Positions 46,216 through 56,458 of a stretch of 64,000 nt of DNA are shown one piece after another (position 1 is the first letter of the stretch; each line of letters opens with the position of its first letter). The translations under genes were made by a program, and so were the position numbers. The DNA comes from Dyadobacter sp. NIV53 (GTDB lineage Bacteria > Bacteroidota > Bacteroidia > Cytophagales > Spirosomataceae), in NCBI RefSeq assembly GCF_019711195.1, contig NZ_CP081299.1, positions 1,488,001 to 1,552,000 of the forward strand. Reading direction: 5' to 3'. The notes below the pieces were generated by a model. That model was given only the letters and a program-made list of their open reading frames with translations. It was not told the origin of the DNA and did no database searches.

Positions 46216-48202
46216 TCAGTTACCGGTCTACCGTGAAAAAATAGAAAAACTCAAAGGACCTATATTTGTTTTTGGCGCCAGTGGATTTATCGGCGCTAAT
46301 CTTTTTAATGACATCTTCAAAATCAGGAAAGATTGCTATGCGCTGACACACGACGCAACAAAAGCATGGCGGCTTAAACTTTTAAATGTTCCTTTTGAAA
46401 ATATCATTCATTGTGATATTCTTTCTAATAACTCAGTGCTTGAAGTTTTTGAGAAATATAAACCTCAGACAATTTTCAACCTGGCTGCTTATGGAGCATA
46501 CAGTAAGCAAAGTAATGTAAACCTGACCTATGAAACGAATGTAATAGGAACCGTTAATTTATTACAGAACTGCACTAAAGAAATGGTATATATCCATGCC
46601 GGCAGCAGTTCTGAATATGGTTTCAACTGCACATCGCCAAAGGAAACGGACCGCGTTGAACCGAATAGCCATTATGCAGTTTCCAAGGTTTCAGCGGCTT
46701 ATTTGCTGGAATATTATGCAAGGCTTTTTGATTTAAAAACACTTAATTTAAGGTTGTATTCTATTTACGGATACTGGGAAGAACCGGACAGGCTTATTTC
46801 CAAATTGATAGAAAGTGCGAGAAAAAAGCAGCTTCCTTCTCTTGTGTCTCCTGATATTAGCCGGGATTTTGTTTTCATAGAAGATTGTGTTGAAGCGTTT
46901 ATTGATGCCGCCAACCACATAACCAGTGCTACCTCAGGCAAATCCTACAACATTGCAACGGGTAAAAAAACAACAATAGGTGATCTTGTTGAAACCTCAC
47001 GCAGCGCATTCAATATTCCCCAGGAACCGCAATGGGGAAGCATGTCAAACCGGAAGTGGGATCTGGCGGAATGGTATGGTGACCCTACTGCATTTGAAAA
47101 CGACTTTGGCTGGAAAGCGAAAACATCTCTGGAAGACGGGCTTTTAAAAACGAGGAACTGGCAGGAAGAGGTTAACTATGAGGAGAAAATAATTCCGGCA
47201 TTTGAAAATCCATTATTAAATCCGGTTATCACGGCAATTATTGCGTGTTACAAGGACGCACAAGCTATTCCTTTTATGTATGAAAGGCTGGTAAAGACAT
47301 TCAATGAACTGAAAGTCAGGTACGAAATTATTTTTGTTAATGATAATTCTCCTGATAATCAGGAAGAGATTATTAATAAAATATGCGACAAAGATCCGAA
47401 TGTTGTAGGTATAAGCCATTCAAGAAATTTTGGTTCGCAATCAGCTTTCCTGAGCGGAATGGAAATAGCCACTGGTGATTGTGTCGTATTGATGGATGGT
47501 GATTTGCAGGATCCGCCGGAAATTATCCCTGCATTTTATGAAAAATGGATGCTGGGAAATGATGTGGTTTATGGTGTACGTGTGCAGCGGGAAATGAAGC
47601 CGCATATTCACTTTTTCTACAAAACGTTTTATAAGATTTTCCAGAGTTTGAGCTATATCCCAATTCCCCGCGACGCCGGAGATTTTTCCATGATTGACCG
47701 GAAAGTGGTGAAAGAGCTGGTTGATTTGCCCGAAACGGAACAATTTCTTCGTGGATTACGTGCATGGGTCGGGTTCAAACAAACGGGAGTTCCGTATGTA
47801 AGGCCGGAACGTATGTTTGGTGTTTCGACTAATAATTGGACTAAAAATATCTGGTGGGCGAAAAAAGCAATTTTCTCATTCAGTTTTGCACCTCTCGAAT
47901 TGATGAGCTACGCAGGATTCGGGTTAACCGGCTTGTCTATTTTGGGAATTATCTGGCAAATACTGTCCAAATTATTCTTCTTCCCCGATACTCCGCGAGG
48001 AATCAGTACGGTTATAGTATTAGTAACTTTTTTTGGTGGCCTTACCATCCTTGGCATCTCATTTTTAGGAGAATACATTACCAAAATTTTTGAAGAAACT
48101 AAAAAACGGCCTAAATATATTCGGACACGAATAAGGCGTGGTTCAAAATCTTATAAAACGGCTGATGAAATACGTACTTTAGTAAAACAGCTTAGGAAAT
48201 GA
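46208..48202 (+). CDS. bifunctional NAD-dependent epimerase / GT2 glycosyltransferase fusion
   Basis: A 664-residue natural fusion. Residues about 15-325 are an extended short-chain dehydrogenase: NAD loop GASGFIG (about 23-29), the Ser region HAGSSSEYG and the catalytic YAVSK. Residues about 335-664 are a DPM1/GtrB-like GT2: TAIIACYKDA, FVNDNSPD, the metal-binding MDGDLQDPPE and two C-terminal membrane helices (about 560-620). No stop or frameshift lies between them. The enzyme would modify an NDP-sugar and load it on polyprenyl phosphate. It overlaps the upstream transketolase gene by eight bases and the downstream one by four. Confidence 0.92.
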   Translation: MLDQLPVYREKIEKLKGPIFVFGASGFIGANLFNDIFKIRKDCYALTHDATKAWRLKLLNVPFENIIHCDILSNNSVLEVFEKYKPQTIFNLAAYGAYSKQSNVNLTYETNVIGTVNLLQNCTKEMVYIHAGSSSEYGFNCTSPKETDRVEPNSHYAVSKVSAAYLLEYYARLFDLKTLNLRLYSIYGYWEEPDRLISKLIESARKKQLPSLVSPDISRDFVFIEDCVEAFIDAANHITSATSGKSYNIATGKKTTIGDLVETSRSAFNIPQEPQWGSMSNRKWDLAEWYGDPTAFENDFGWKAKTSLEDGLLKTRNWQEEVNYEEKIIPAFENPLLNPVITAIIACYKDAQAIPFMYERLVKTFNELKVRYEIIFVNDNSPDNQEEIINKICDKDPNVVGISHSRNFGSQSAFLSGMEIATGDCVVLMDGDLQDPPEIIPAFYEKWMLGNDVVYGVRVQREMKPHIHFFYKTFYKIFQSLSYIPIPRDAGDFSMIDRKVVKELVDLPETEQFLRGLRAWVGFKQTGVPYVRPERMFGVSTNNWTKNIWWAKKAIFSFSFAPLELMSYAGFGLTGLSILGIIWQILSKLFFFPDTPRGISTVIVLVTFFGGLTILGISFLGEYITKIFEETKKRPKYIRTRIRRGSKSYKTADEIRTLVKQLRK

Positions 48203-49119
48203 GAAAAGAATTTTCAAACGCCATGGAACAACTGGCAGTAGAAGACGACTCGATCGTTTTCATTACCGGAGACCTTGGTTATAACGCGCTGGAAAACCTC
48301 AGGGCTAAACTTGGAAAAAGGTTTATCAATGCTGGTGTGGCGGAGCAGAATATGGTGGGTGTTGCAGCAGGATTTGCTCATAAAGGATATAAAGTTTTTT
48401 GCTACAGCATTGCTCCATTTATTGTATACCGTTGTCTGGAACAATTCCGTAATGACGTATGCTTTAACAATTTACCTGTTTTTTTGGTTGGTAATGGTGG
48501 TGGATACGGTTATGGAATCATGGGAAGCAGCCATCATGCTATCGAAGATATCGCTTGCCTGAGCGGCCAGCAGAATGCAAATATCTGGGTTCCGGCATTT
48601 GCAGATGAAGTTGAACCGGTTTTACGTCAGATAACAATAGATGCACGTCCGGCTTATCTTCGTTTAGGGGCAGGAAAAACAACACCTGAAAACGCCTATC
48701 CAACAGGTTCATTTAAAGTAATACACAAAGCAGAACATGCAGAAGTGACTATTTTTGCTTTGGGGCCTATTGCCAACAATGTTATGTCTGCTTTGGACAT
48801 GGCTGATGATCTGTCATCCAAAGTAAATGTTATCACAGCTTTGCATTTTCCATTACAAATTGAGCCGGATTTATTCGAATTGATTGCAAAAACATCTCAT
48901 TTACTCGTTGCAGAAGAGCATGTGAGCATTGGTGGACTGGCTCAGCAATTATCTGTGCAGTTGATGGAAAAAGGAATTTTTCCGCGCTCTTTTAAAAGTA
49001 TACGTGCCGAAGGTTACCCAAATGGAAAATACGGTAGCCAATCGTATCATCAGAAACTTTCTGGACTTGATCCCGAGTCTTTGCTTTCCCATATTAACCA
49101 ACTAATGATCCCGGCATGA
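48199..49119 (+). CDS. transketolase, C-terminal subunit
   Basis: A 306-residue subunit with the pyrimidine-binding domain (1-165) and the transketolase C-terminal domain (about 180-300). The catalytic Glu is in NAGVAEQNMVGVAAG (about 53), and SSHHAIEDIACL (about 113-124) matches the family. Genes for both subunits flank the fusion and all three overlap, which points to one enzyme complex or pathway. ATGA overlaps occur at both ends. Confidence 0.92.
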   Translation: MRKEFSNAMEQLAVEDDSIVFITGDLGYNALENLRAKLGKRFINAGVAEQNMVGVAAGFAHKGYKVFCYSIAPFIVYRCLEQFRNDVCFNNLPVFLVGNGGGYGYGIMGSSHHAIEDIACLSGQQNANIWVPAFADEVEPVLRQITIDARPAYLRLGAGKTTPENAYPTGSFKVIHKAEHAEVTIFALGPIANNVMSALDMADDLSSKVNVITALHFPLQIEPDLFELIAKTSHLLVAEEHVSIGGLAQQLSVQLMEKGIFPRSFKSIRAEGYPNGKYGSQSYHQKLSGLDPESLLSHINQLMIPA

Positions 49120-50810
49120 CCAAAAAGGCTTTAACCTTAATTTTTAGCCTGATCATATTGCTACCGGTCATCATTTATTTTATGGCCTGGGATTATTATG
49201 CCATTAATATTCCGAAATGGGACGACCATGCATTAAAAGCCTTTATTGTTGAATATGCGGGTGCGGATAACTGGAAGGAAAAAATCCCTGCACTTTTCAA
49301 ACAACATAATGAACACCGGATTTCTGTAACCCGAATGATTGCCTGGGCGGATTTTACCACATTCGGTGCCCTGAATTTCAAACATCTGATGCTGGCTGGC
49401 AATTTGCTTTTATTGGGGGTTATTCCGTTGTGGCTCATACTTTTATTGAAAAATAAAAAACCATTATTTGCCCTTTTGCCTATTCCTTTTATCTGGCTAA
49501 CACTGGCATTCTGGGAAAATATGTATTGGGGCATGGCCTCCATCCAGAATTTTGGCGTTGTCACTTTTACCTTATGGACTTTTTATCTGTGCCTTAATCC
49601 TAAGCCAATAGTTTTCACCTTTTCGCTGTTACTTGCATGGATCACGGTACTAACAAGTGGCAACGGATTGCTTGTACTACCAATTGGGGTTGTGTTGCTG
49701 TTTCTCCTATAGAACAGAAAAAGAGTTGCCATTTGGATCATCAATAGTGGAGTAGCTATTTTCTGCTATTTTTATTGGTATACCAAATCTGTATCAAATC
49801 CTGCTTCCAAAGCTTCAATACTACAACTGACGAAGGGTTACATGGCATTTCTGGGTTCTTTTGCGGAATCAATACCAGTTAAAGATAGTTTCAGAATGTG
49901 TTTTTTGATTGGAATTGTTCTTTTTCTGGTTGCCATTTCTATTGCCTCTACAACGCTGTTCCGTATTATAAGGAACAAATATCCGGCTAAATTTGAACGG
50001 ACTACCGATCTTTTTTGCCTTGGAGCTATTCTGTTTATACTGGGAACTGCATTAATAGTTGTATACAGCCGCGCCGGATTTGGGCTGGAAGGATTGATTA
50101 CCAGCAGATATAAGATTTATTCCGTACTGCTTTTGATCGTGGCCTACTTGTACGTGGTCATACCGATAAAAGGAAGTTTCTTATCGCCATACATTACGGC
50201 CATTGTATTTTTTGCAATCCTTTTTAATGTATTCAGCTATCATTATCATTTGGTAGACGCTTTCAATCTGAGAAAAATGCTGGTTACTGAACAGTTTAAC
50301 TGGACTTATACGGACAGGAATTTAAAAACTCCCGAAGACACCACTTTCGTAGGGCGAATTGTTGAAAAAACACCAGTTTGTTATGAAAGCTGGCTTCCTC
50401 TTATCGGCATAGCAGAAAGGCAAACTTATGCAGGCAGCTCCCGAGGGCTGATCCAGCTCTATGACAACACAACTTTTAAAAAGGGAGCCAATACATTTGA
50501 CATTGACAATAAAACATTTACGAGCCAGCGTTTGCAGGATAGCGGGATTTATGTCCTTTTAAAATCTAAGAAAAGATATTATGTATTCCCGGGGTACCGA
50601 ACCAGAAACAAAAGCCGGAAAGAGTTATTCCTGAAACAGTACTATTTTGCACCAGGCTTTCATGTGGAAATACCATACTATACCATGGAACCAGGCACTT
50701 ATGATGTAGCGCTTATCAGACAGGAAGGTAATAAAACCGGCATTCTTTTCAGAGATGAGAAAGTAAAAGTGAAGGAAACTAAAGAAATTAAAGCTCAGGT
50801 AAACTGGTAA
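49116..50810 (+). pseudogene. polytopic membrane protein (GT-C-like), in-frame TAG
   Basis: The frame is continuous from 49116 to 50810 except for TAG at 49710-49712; the part beyond continues at once with NRKRVAIWIINSG, so this is a substitution, not a frameshift. The whole product would be about 564 residues with about ten membrane helices and a C-terminal soluble beta-rich domain (about 410-560). The first periplasmic loop has an Asp pair in IPKWDDHALKAF, as in GT-C transferases acting on lipid-linked sugars. No family name can be given. It overlaps the transketolase gene by four bases and lies two bases before the acyltransferase. Confidence 0.7.
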
Positions 50811-50812
50811 TT

Positions 50813-51919
50813 ATGCGTGCAACAGCTCAGGGACATATTTTACAATTAGACGGAATCCGTTTTATAGCCGTAGCCCTGGTTCTATTTGATCATCTTCTGG
50901 TTGGAGTTAATATTATTCCGTTTGGCCCTCTTGGAGTTACAATATTTTTTGTACTGAGCGGATTTTTAATATCAAGAATTCTTCTGAAAAGTAAGGATAA
51001 AACGTCCGATGAACCTGGCGGTTTTAAAAAATACCTGCGTAAATTCCTTATCAGGCGTACCATACGTATATTTCCGGTTTACTATCTGACAATAGCCATA
51101 TTGTATGTCTTAAACGTTCCTCCGGTTCGTGATAAACTGGCATGGCTCGCTCTATACGGTACTAATATTTACATTGCGATCAATCAGCACTGGATGGGTT
51201 CAGTAGATCATTTCTGGTCACTAGCTGTTGAAGAACAGGTATATTTATTTTTCCCTTTTCTTATATTTTTTGTAGCCCGCAAAAACCTGATTACCTGGCT
51301 TGCCATAATGGGCGTTATCAGTGTAGCACTACGGTTCTATTTCTTTTATTCCGGCAAAGAGTGGTTTGTTTCCTATGTAACAATGCCTGCGTGTCTTGAT
51401 TCATTTGCATTGGGAGGGTTAATGGCCTGGCTGCAACTTTATAAAAAGGAAGTATTCCAGAAACTTTTCAGCAAGAGCTGGCCGGTACTATTAGGACTTT
51501 TATCCTGGATGCTTTTACATTACTGGTCAAAAACTTCCGGGGAGCTGTACAATGTGGCTAACGTAGTGTTAGATAGGTTAGTATCTTCTGTTTTTTGCTT
51601 CTTTCTGATCGGAAGGGCCGTCATGGGATTTGGCGGGTTATTCGGAATGTTTCTGGAAAATCCGGTTAGTGTTTACCTGGGCAAAATCAGCTATGGACTG
51701 TATCTTTATCACAACTTTGTATATAACCATTTCCATAGTGGTTCTACACATCCTACTGTTCGTTTGCTACATAAAATCTATCAGTATATACCTGAATTAC
51801 AGGGATCTCTGGCATTTGAAGCAAGCCTGGTTGTTTTGCTTACTATCCTTGTTTCTTCAGTATCCTGGTTCTTTTTTGAGAAGCCGATCAACGCTCTGAA
51901 AGACAGGTATGCCTACTAA
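50813..51919 (+). CDS. acyltransferase-3 family membrane protein
   Basis: A 368-residue OafA/YrhL-like enzyme with ten membrane helices. Signatures: LDGIRFIAVALVLFDHLL (about 11-28) with the catalytic-region His, FVLSGFLISRIL (about 46-57), RRTIRIFPVYY and the WSLAVEEQVYLFFPF motif (about 137-151). These proteins carry acetyl or other acyl groups across the membrane to sugars. No SGNH domain is fused to it; a separate SGNH/AlgX-like gene at 55437 may finish the transfer. Part of the coupled glycan cluster. Confidence 0.92.
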   Translation: MRATAQGHILQLDGIRFIAVALVLFDHLLVGVNIIPFGPLGVTIFFVLSGFLISRILLKSKDKTSDEPGGFKKYLRKFLIRRTIRIFPVYYLTIAILYVLNVPPVRDKLAWLALYGTNIYIAINQHWMGSVDHFWSLAVEEQVYLFFPFLIFFVARKNLITWLAIMGVISVALRFYFFYSGKEWFVSYVTMPACLDSFALGGLMAWLQLYKKEVFQKLFSKSWPVLLGLLSWMLLHYWSKTSGELYNVANVVLDRLVSSVFCFFLIGRAVMGFGGLFGMFLENPVSVYLGKISYGLYLYHNFVYNHFHSGSTHPTVRLLHKIYQYIPELQGSLAFEASLVVLLTILVSSVSWFFFEKPINALKDRYAY

Positions 51920-51994
51920 ATAATAATTACCAATAGCCGGTATCCGGTCTTTATTTCTTAATTTCGCGCAAACATACACCAAATAAGCTTCTGC

Positions 51995-52738
51995 ATGTCG
52001 TTCCTTTTAAGCATTGTAATGCCCGCATACAACGAACAGGATTGTATAGAAAAAGTAGTATATAACTGGACTAATTTTTTAAAAAATAGATTTCCTAATG
52101 ATAATACCACATTGATTGTAATCAATGATGGCTCTAAAGACAACACAAAAGTCCTTCTGGATAAACTTGAAAAGGAAGTAACTAACCTAACAGTTGTAAA
52201 TCAAAAAAACGGTGGCCATGGTAATGCAGTTGTAAATGGCTATCACAAAGCACTGGAACTTGGTTCGCAATATGTATTTCAAACAGATAGTGACGACCAG
52301 TTTGTATCGGAAGATTTTGATAAATTATGGAACAAACGAGATCAATCCCAGTTCATTTTAGGTTATCGTGAAGTAAGGCATGATGCAGGTGTACGCCTGT
52401 TCATTACCAAATTCCTGCGTGGTACGATTTCGCTCGTGTATGGGACATATATCATGGACAGTAATATACCTTTCCGTTTGATTAAAGGCACATTTCTTCA
52501 AAAACTGATGGATCAGCTGCCTAATCCGGAACCATTTGCTCCAAATATTTTTTTATCAGTAATGGCAAAAAAATCAGGTCAGGAAACTTTTGATATACCC
52601 ATTACCCATAAAGATCGTGAAACAGGAGAAGTTTCGATTGTAAAATGGAACTTATGGAAGGTTTGTATCCGAAGCTTTAAAGAATTATTGCGCTTTCGCC
52701 AGGAGCTTAATCAAAAAGTAAAAGCGATTCGTGCTTAA
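51995..52738 (+). CDS. GT2 family glycosyltransferase
   Basis: A 247-residue soluble GT-A enzyme: SIVMPAYNEQDCIEK at the start, VINDGSKDNT and the metal-binding QTDSDDQFV (about 91). A C-terminal segment with an amphipathic rather than a transmembrane character replaces the usual helices. It transfers a sugar from a nucleotide donor; acceptor unknown. It lies 75 bases after the acyltransferase and 11 bases before the large envelope protein. Confidence 0.9.
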   Translation: MSFLLSIVMPAYNEQDCIEKVVYNWTNFLKNRFPNDNTTLIVINDGSKDNTKVLLDKLEKEVTNLTVVNQKNGGHGNAVVNGYHKALELGSQYVFQTDSDDQFVSEDFDKLWNKRDQSQFILGYREVRHDAGVRLFITKFLRGTISLVYGTYIMDSNIPFRLIKGTFLQKLMDQLPNPEPFAPNIFLSVMAKKSGQETFDIPITHKDRETGEVSIVKWNLWKVCIRSFKELLRFRQELNQKVKAIRA

Positions 52739-52749
52739 ATAAAGAGCCT

Positions 52750-55435
52750 GTGTCAAGAAAAATAATTGTAACTATCCTGCTTGTGTCTGTCATTGCATTA
52801 GCAGGATATTTTCTGTTCAGGTGGTCCAAGGGTTCTTCGGCCGCATGGAAATATATTCCATCCAACGCTATTGTTGTGATTACGAGTGAACATCTACAGG
52901 ATTCACTGTATGAGGCAACAGAAGCCGGCGTAGATGTTAAACGGCTGCCGCTTCTGGATATCGCTAGTGATAACCTGTCACTGCTGAATTTGCTGACACC
53001 GGATGCAAAAAAACTATCGGTTTTTTTAAAAGGAAAAACAATTTCCTACTCTTATCATCCTCGTACGGGCACGGAATGGGGAATACTCATGTATATTCCA
53101 ATTGCCAATGAGGATGAATCCAAATGGCTGTTCAATCCGCAGCACGGCAATATTCGCGTACTGCAACATACATTTCAGAATCAACGCATTACCGATATTA
53201 ATGACACCTCTTCCCGGCCACTTTTTTCTTATTTGGTCAAAGATGATTATTTAATTGTAAGTTATTTTGGTGATCTGATAGAAGATGTAGTACGGTCGTC
53301 TTCCATTAGCATACAGTCATTTAAACTAAAATCGCAATTTGCAAAAAGCCACGATTCTAATTATGGCACGAGCATTTATCTCAAAAGTGAAGCATGGAAA
53401 TCAGTTGTAAGCTCTGGCAATAATACTGCTACATTTAGGGAATTCGCTAAAAATTTTCCGGAATTACAGGACTTCCATATCGATGCAGCACAGGATCCAC
53501 GGAAGCTCAGCATACAGTCTGGAGGTGGTGAATCTCCCGGTTATTATCTTACGGAGTTATTAAAGGATAACCAGGGCTCTCCTTTTACCAGTCACAAGCA
53601 TATTTCACAGCAAACCTCCTACTTCTACCGCTTTGCAGCCAGTGACAAAGATGCTTTTAAAAAGAAATTTTTAAATTGGCACGAGAAAAATAAAAGTGAA
53701 GCCTGGGAAAAAATCAATTACCATATAGGAAAGGAAAGCAGTTTGCTTACTGAGAATTTTGGTTCAGAACTGATACTTTGTCAATTGGAAGAAAACAACA
53801 GTATTAATGACGGTAAGATACTGCTTGCCGAATTTTCTAATTATGATAAACTAAGACCTGTACTTTTAAAGTTAGCCAAACTGTCAACATCAGAATCTAA
53901 TGTTTCAGTGGACAAATATCAGGGTTACGACATCTATTCAGTCCCCATTCCTGAATTACCAGCAGGACTTTATGGCCCGATGTTTACGGGTTTTTCAGTA
54001 AGTTATATTACTTATGTTGCTCCATATCTGGTAATCAGCAACAATTCACAGGTTTTGCAAAACTATATTACAGACTACGAAAATCATATTACCTGGAAGC
54101 AATCTCCGGAATATGACAGCATACTAACCAAGGAAAAAACTGATGCCCAGCTGTCACTGGTCGTAAATCTAAGAAAAGCGCAATCACGTGGCGGTAATCA
54201 GGGAGGCAAAAATTATACTGACATTACTTCAAAAATAGAGTCAATTGTATTCCGGTGTCATTATTACGGCAATGAAGCATCTCCTGAGATATTGCTGTAT
54301 CCAAAGAAAAAGACAAACTGCAAAAAAAGTACTCAACCGCACTTTCCTCAATATGGATATTGAATGGCCTGTACTTTATGATTCGGAACTGGCAGCTCTG
54401 CAAAATCCTGTTGATGGGAGTTCTGAGATTCTGCTAACTGATATTAACCATAATCTGTTAAGAACCAGTGATCTTAAAAGTGGAAAAACAGAAAATATTA
54501 CCAAACTGAACGGCCCTATTGTTACTTCAGCTTATAAAGTGGACTTTCTGAATATAGGACGTGAGCAAAGAATATTGGCAACTCAAAGTGCAGTGTATGC
54601 ATTTGACCAGGATGATTCTTTAAGAATTACTCCTTTTTCTGTTAGAATTCCATCAGCGAGTAATATTGCAGCTTTATATCTGATAGACGGTGGCTATGAT
54701 GGAAGTAATCGTTTTATTATTCAGGATGCGGCTCAGGATCTGTTTCTTTGGGAGAGTGTAAGTAAGCCTGTTAGAAAACTGAACCGATCCGGCTCTTTCG
54801 AAAATATACAAAGTCCTGTAATGGCGCTCAACCAGATAGGCAATCGTGGATTTATTGTTACACAGAAAAACGGAAAAATCTATTTGTTAAAAGAGAACGG
54901 ATCTGTTCGCCAGGGTTTTCCTGTTGATATTTTAACACGTTCAGAGAGTGCATTTACATGGTCACAAAATTCAGCAACCGGATACCCTGAGTTGGTAGGT
55001 GTGAGTGTTTCAGGTGAACTGATTAAAATTAGTCTGGATGGAAAGATCACCTCACGTATTCAACTTTTAAGGCCGGAACCAGGATCAAGATTCAAAACAT
55101 TATTTGACCGTAATTCCCAGGACTGGATATTGGTAAGATCTGCATTTTCCAAGACGGCCATATTGACCAAGGAAGGTGTTGAGCTTTTTGAAATCAAGGA
55201 TATTTTACCCAATTCAGTGATCCAGTATCACTATTTCGGCGTCGATAATCGTTTTATAACAATTCGCTCAGGCAATTACACGACAGTTTTCGATATGACT
55301 GGTAAAAGGCTTGGTGACAAACCCATTCCTTCGGAAATACCAGTACAGCTTACATATCAGCCAGGATATTATAAACTGTTGATTTTTAGCCAGTCAGAAA
55401 AGAAGGTACAGGTTTGGTCTATTAAGCTGAGATAG
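52750..55435 (+). pseudogene. large envelope protein of unknown function, frameshifted
   Basis: Two frames make one protein of about 895 residues. The first (GTG 52750 after an AAAGAG ribosome site) has a single N-terminal membrane helix and a long periplasmic domain resembling DUF3352-type proteins (WKYIPSNAIVVITSE); the second (to 55435) has repeated beta-rich blades, probably a propeller (IYLLKENGSVRQGFP). The junction lies in two A-runs, 54307-54311 and 54322-54328: one extra base in each would give KKKDKLQKKVLNRTFLNMD, while losing one from the second run also joins the frames. I recognise no enzyme motif. Its position suggests a scaffold for glycan export or modification. Confidence 0.7.
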
Positions 55436-55436
55436 T

Positions 55437-56456
55437 ATGAGATTTTTTAAATATATCATTTTATTTATAGCATCACTGATCTGGATTATAGGATTAAGCC
55501 CGGTTTTGAGTATTAAAATGACGGCTCAGGATAGTTACAGGTATGGAGATTTGTACCGGCTTTCTAACTTATCCGAGTTTAAAGATTTAAGAAAAGAATG
55601 CGGGGATTATAAATTACCCACCCATAAGACTTCACCAAAGAAAATTCATCTATACATCATTGGTGATAGCTTTACTGAAAAGCAACGCGTCGGAAAAAAA
55701 GATTTTGTAGTTGACGAATATACCTATGTTCACTGGAGTGAAGTGCTTCATGTAAAACCGGATACATCCCAAATTAATATATTGCTTTTGGAATCAGTTG
55801 AACGGCATTTTCGGGAGAAATTCGCAAAGGCCCCGATCCAAAACCTGATTGCTGATTCCACCACTTTCATAGCTAAAAGTGCAAGCCCGCCTTTTATGAA
55901 CCAGCTGGATAATGCATTCCGGTCAAAATCTACGGAAGGACGACTGGATGAATTGCTTTTTCAAAATGACTTTATACTGGCTTTAAAACAGATGAAAGCT
56001 GATTTTAATTACCATGTTTTTAATCGTGTCAATAAGGAAGTAACACGGATTAATGACGGTAAAGACATCGTTTATTACATGGATACTGATACGCCTGAAA
56101 CGACTTCCTCTTTTTCGAAAATTAGAAATTCAGAGATTGATTCAATGGTGTATCATCTGAATAAAACACAGGAGATTGCTATAAAAATAGGATTTGATCA
56201 GGTTATCCTTTCAATCATTCCTAACAAAGTATCAGTTCTGAGCCCTACCTATGATATTTATAACCAGCTGATCAGCAGAATATATTCAAATACTGAACTT
56301 AACCTTCGGGTTATTGATGTTTATAGTGATTTTCAAAAATTAGGCGGGAACTCATACTTAAAAGGCGATTCCCACTGGACCTGTGAAGGACAGTATTTGT
56401 GGCTGAATAAAACCAATAGTATAATTCAGCAAATTGTGGAGAAACCTAATTTGTAA
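55437..56456 (+). CDS. AlgX/AlgJ-like SGNH hydrolase-fold protein
   Basis: A 339-residue protein with an N-terminal membrane anchor (FFKYIILFIASLIWIIGL) and a periplasmic SGNH-like domain. The nucleophile block is IGDSFTE (about 75) and the Asp-His block is KGDSHWTCEGQYLW (about 311), as in alginate O-acetyltransferase-like proteins. It probably places an acyl group on a glycan, using the acyltransferase-3 encoded 4 kb upstream as the membrane donor. It starts one base after the preceding stop and closes the cluster. Confidence 0.75.
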   Translation: MRFFKYIILFIASLIWIIGLSPVLSIKMTAQDSYRYGDLYRLSNLSEFKDLRKECGDYKLPTHKTSPKKIHLYIIGDSFTEKQRVGKKDFVVDEYTYVHWSEVLHVKPDTSQINILLLESVERHFREKFAKAPIQNLIADSTTFIAKSASPPFMNQLDNAFRSKSTEGRLDELLFQNDFILALKQMKADFNYHVFNRVNKEVTRINDGKDIVYYMDTDTPETTSSFSKIRNSEIDSMVYHLNKTQEIAIKIGFDQVILSIIPNKVSVLSPTYDIYNQLISRIYSNTELNLRVIDVYSDFQKLGGNSYLKGDSHWTCEGQYLWLNKTNSIIQQIVEKPNL

Positions 56457-56458
56457 CA

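Noticed and set aside
49692..49842. A frameshift between the two halves of the GT-C-like gene
   Set aside because: Both halves are in the same frame; the interruption is a single TAG codon.
54245..54360. Independent start of the propeller-like gene at 54245
   Set aside because: The first 38 residues are a shadow of the upstream frame; the true coding part begins after the A-runs at 54307-54328.
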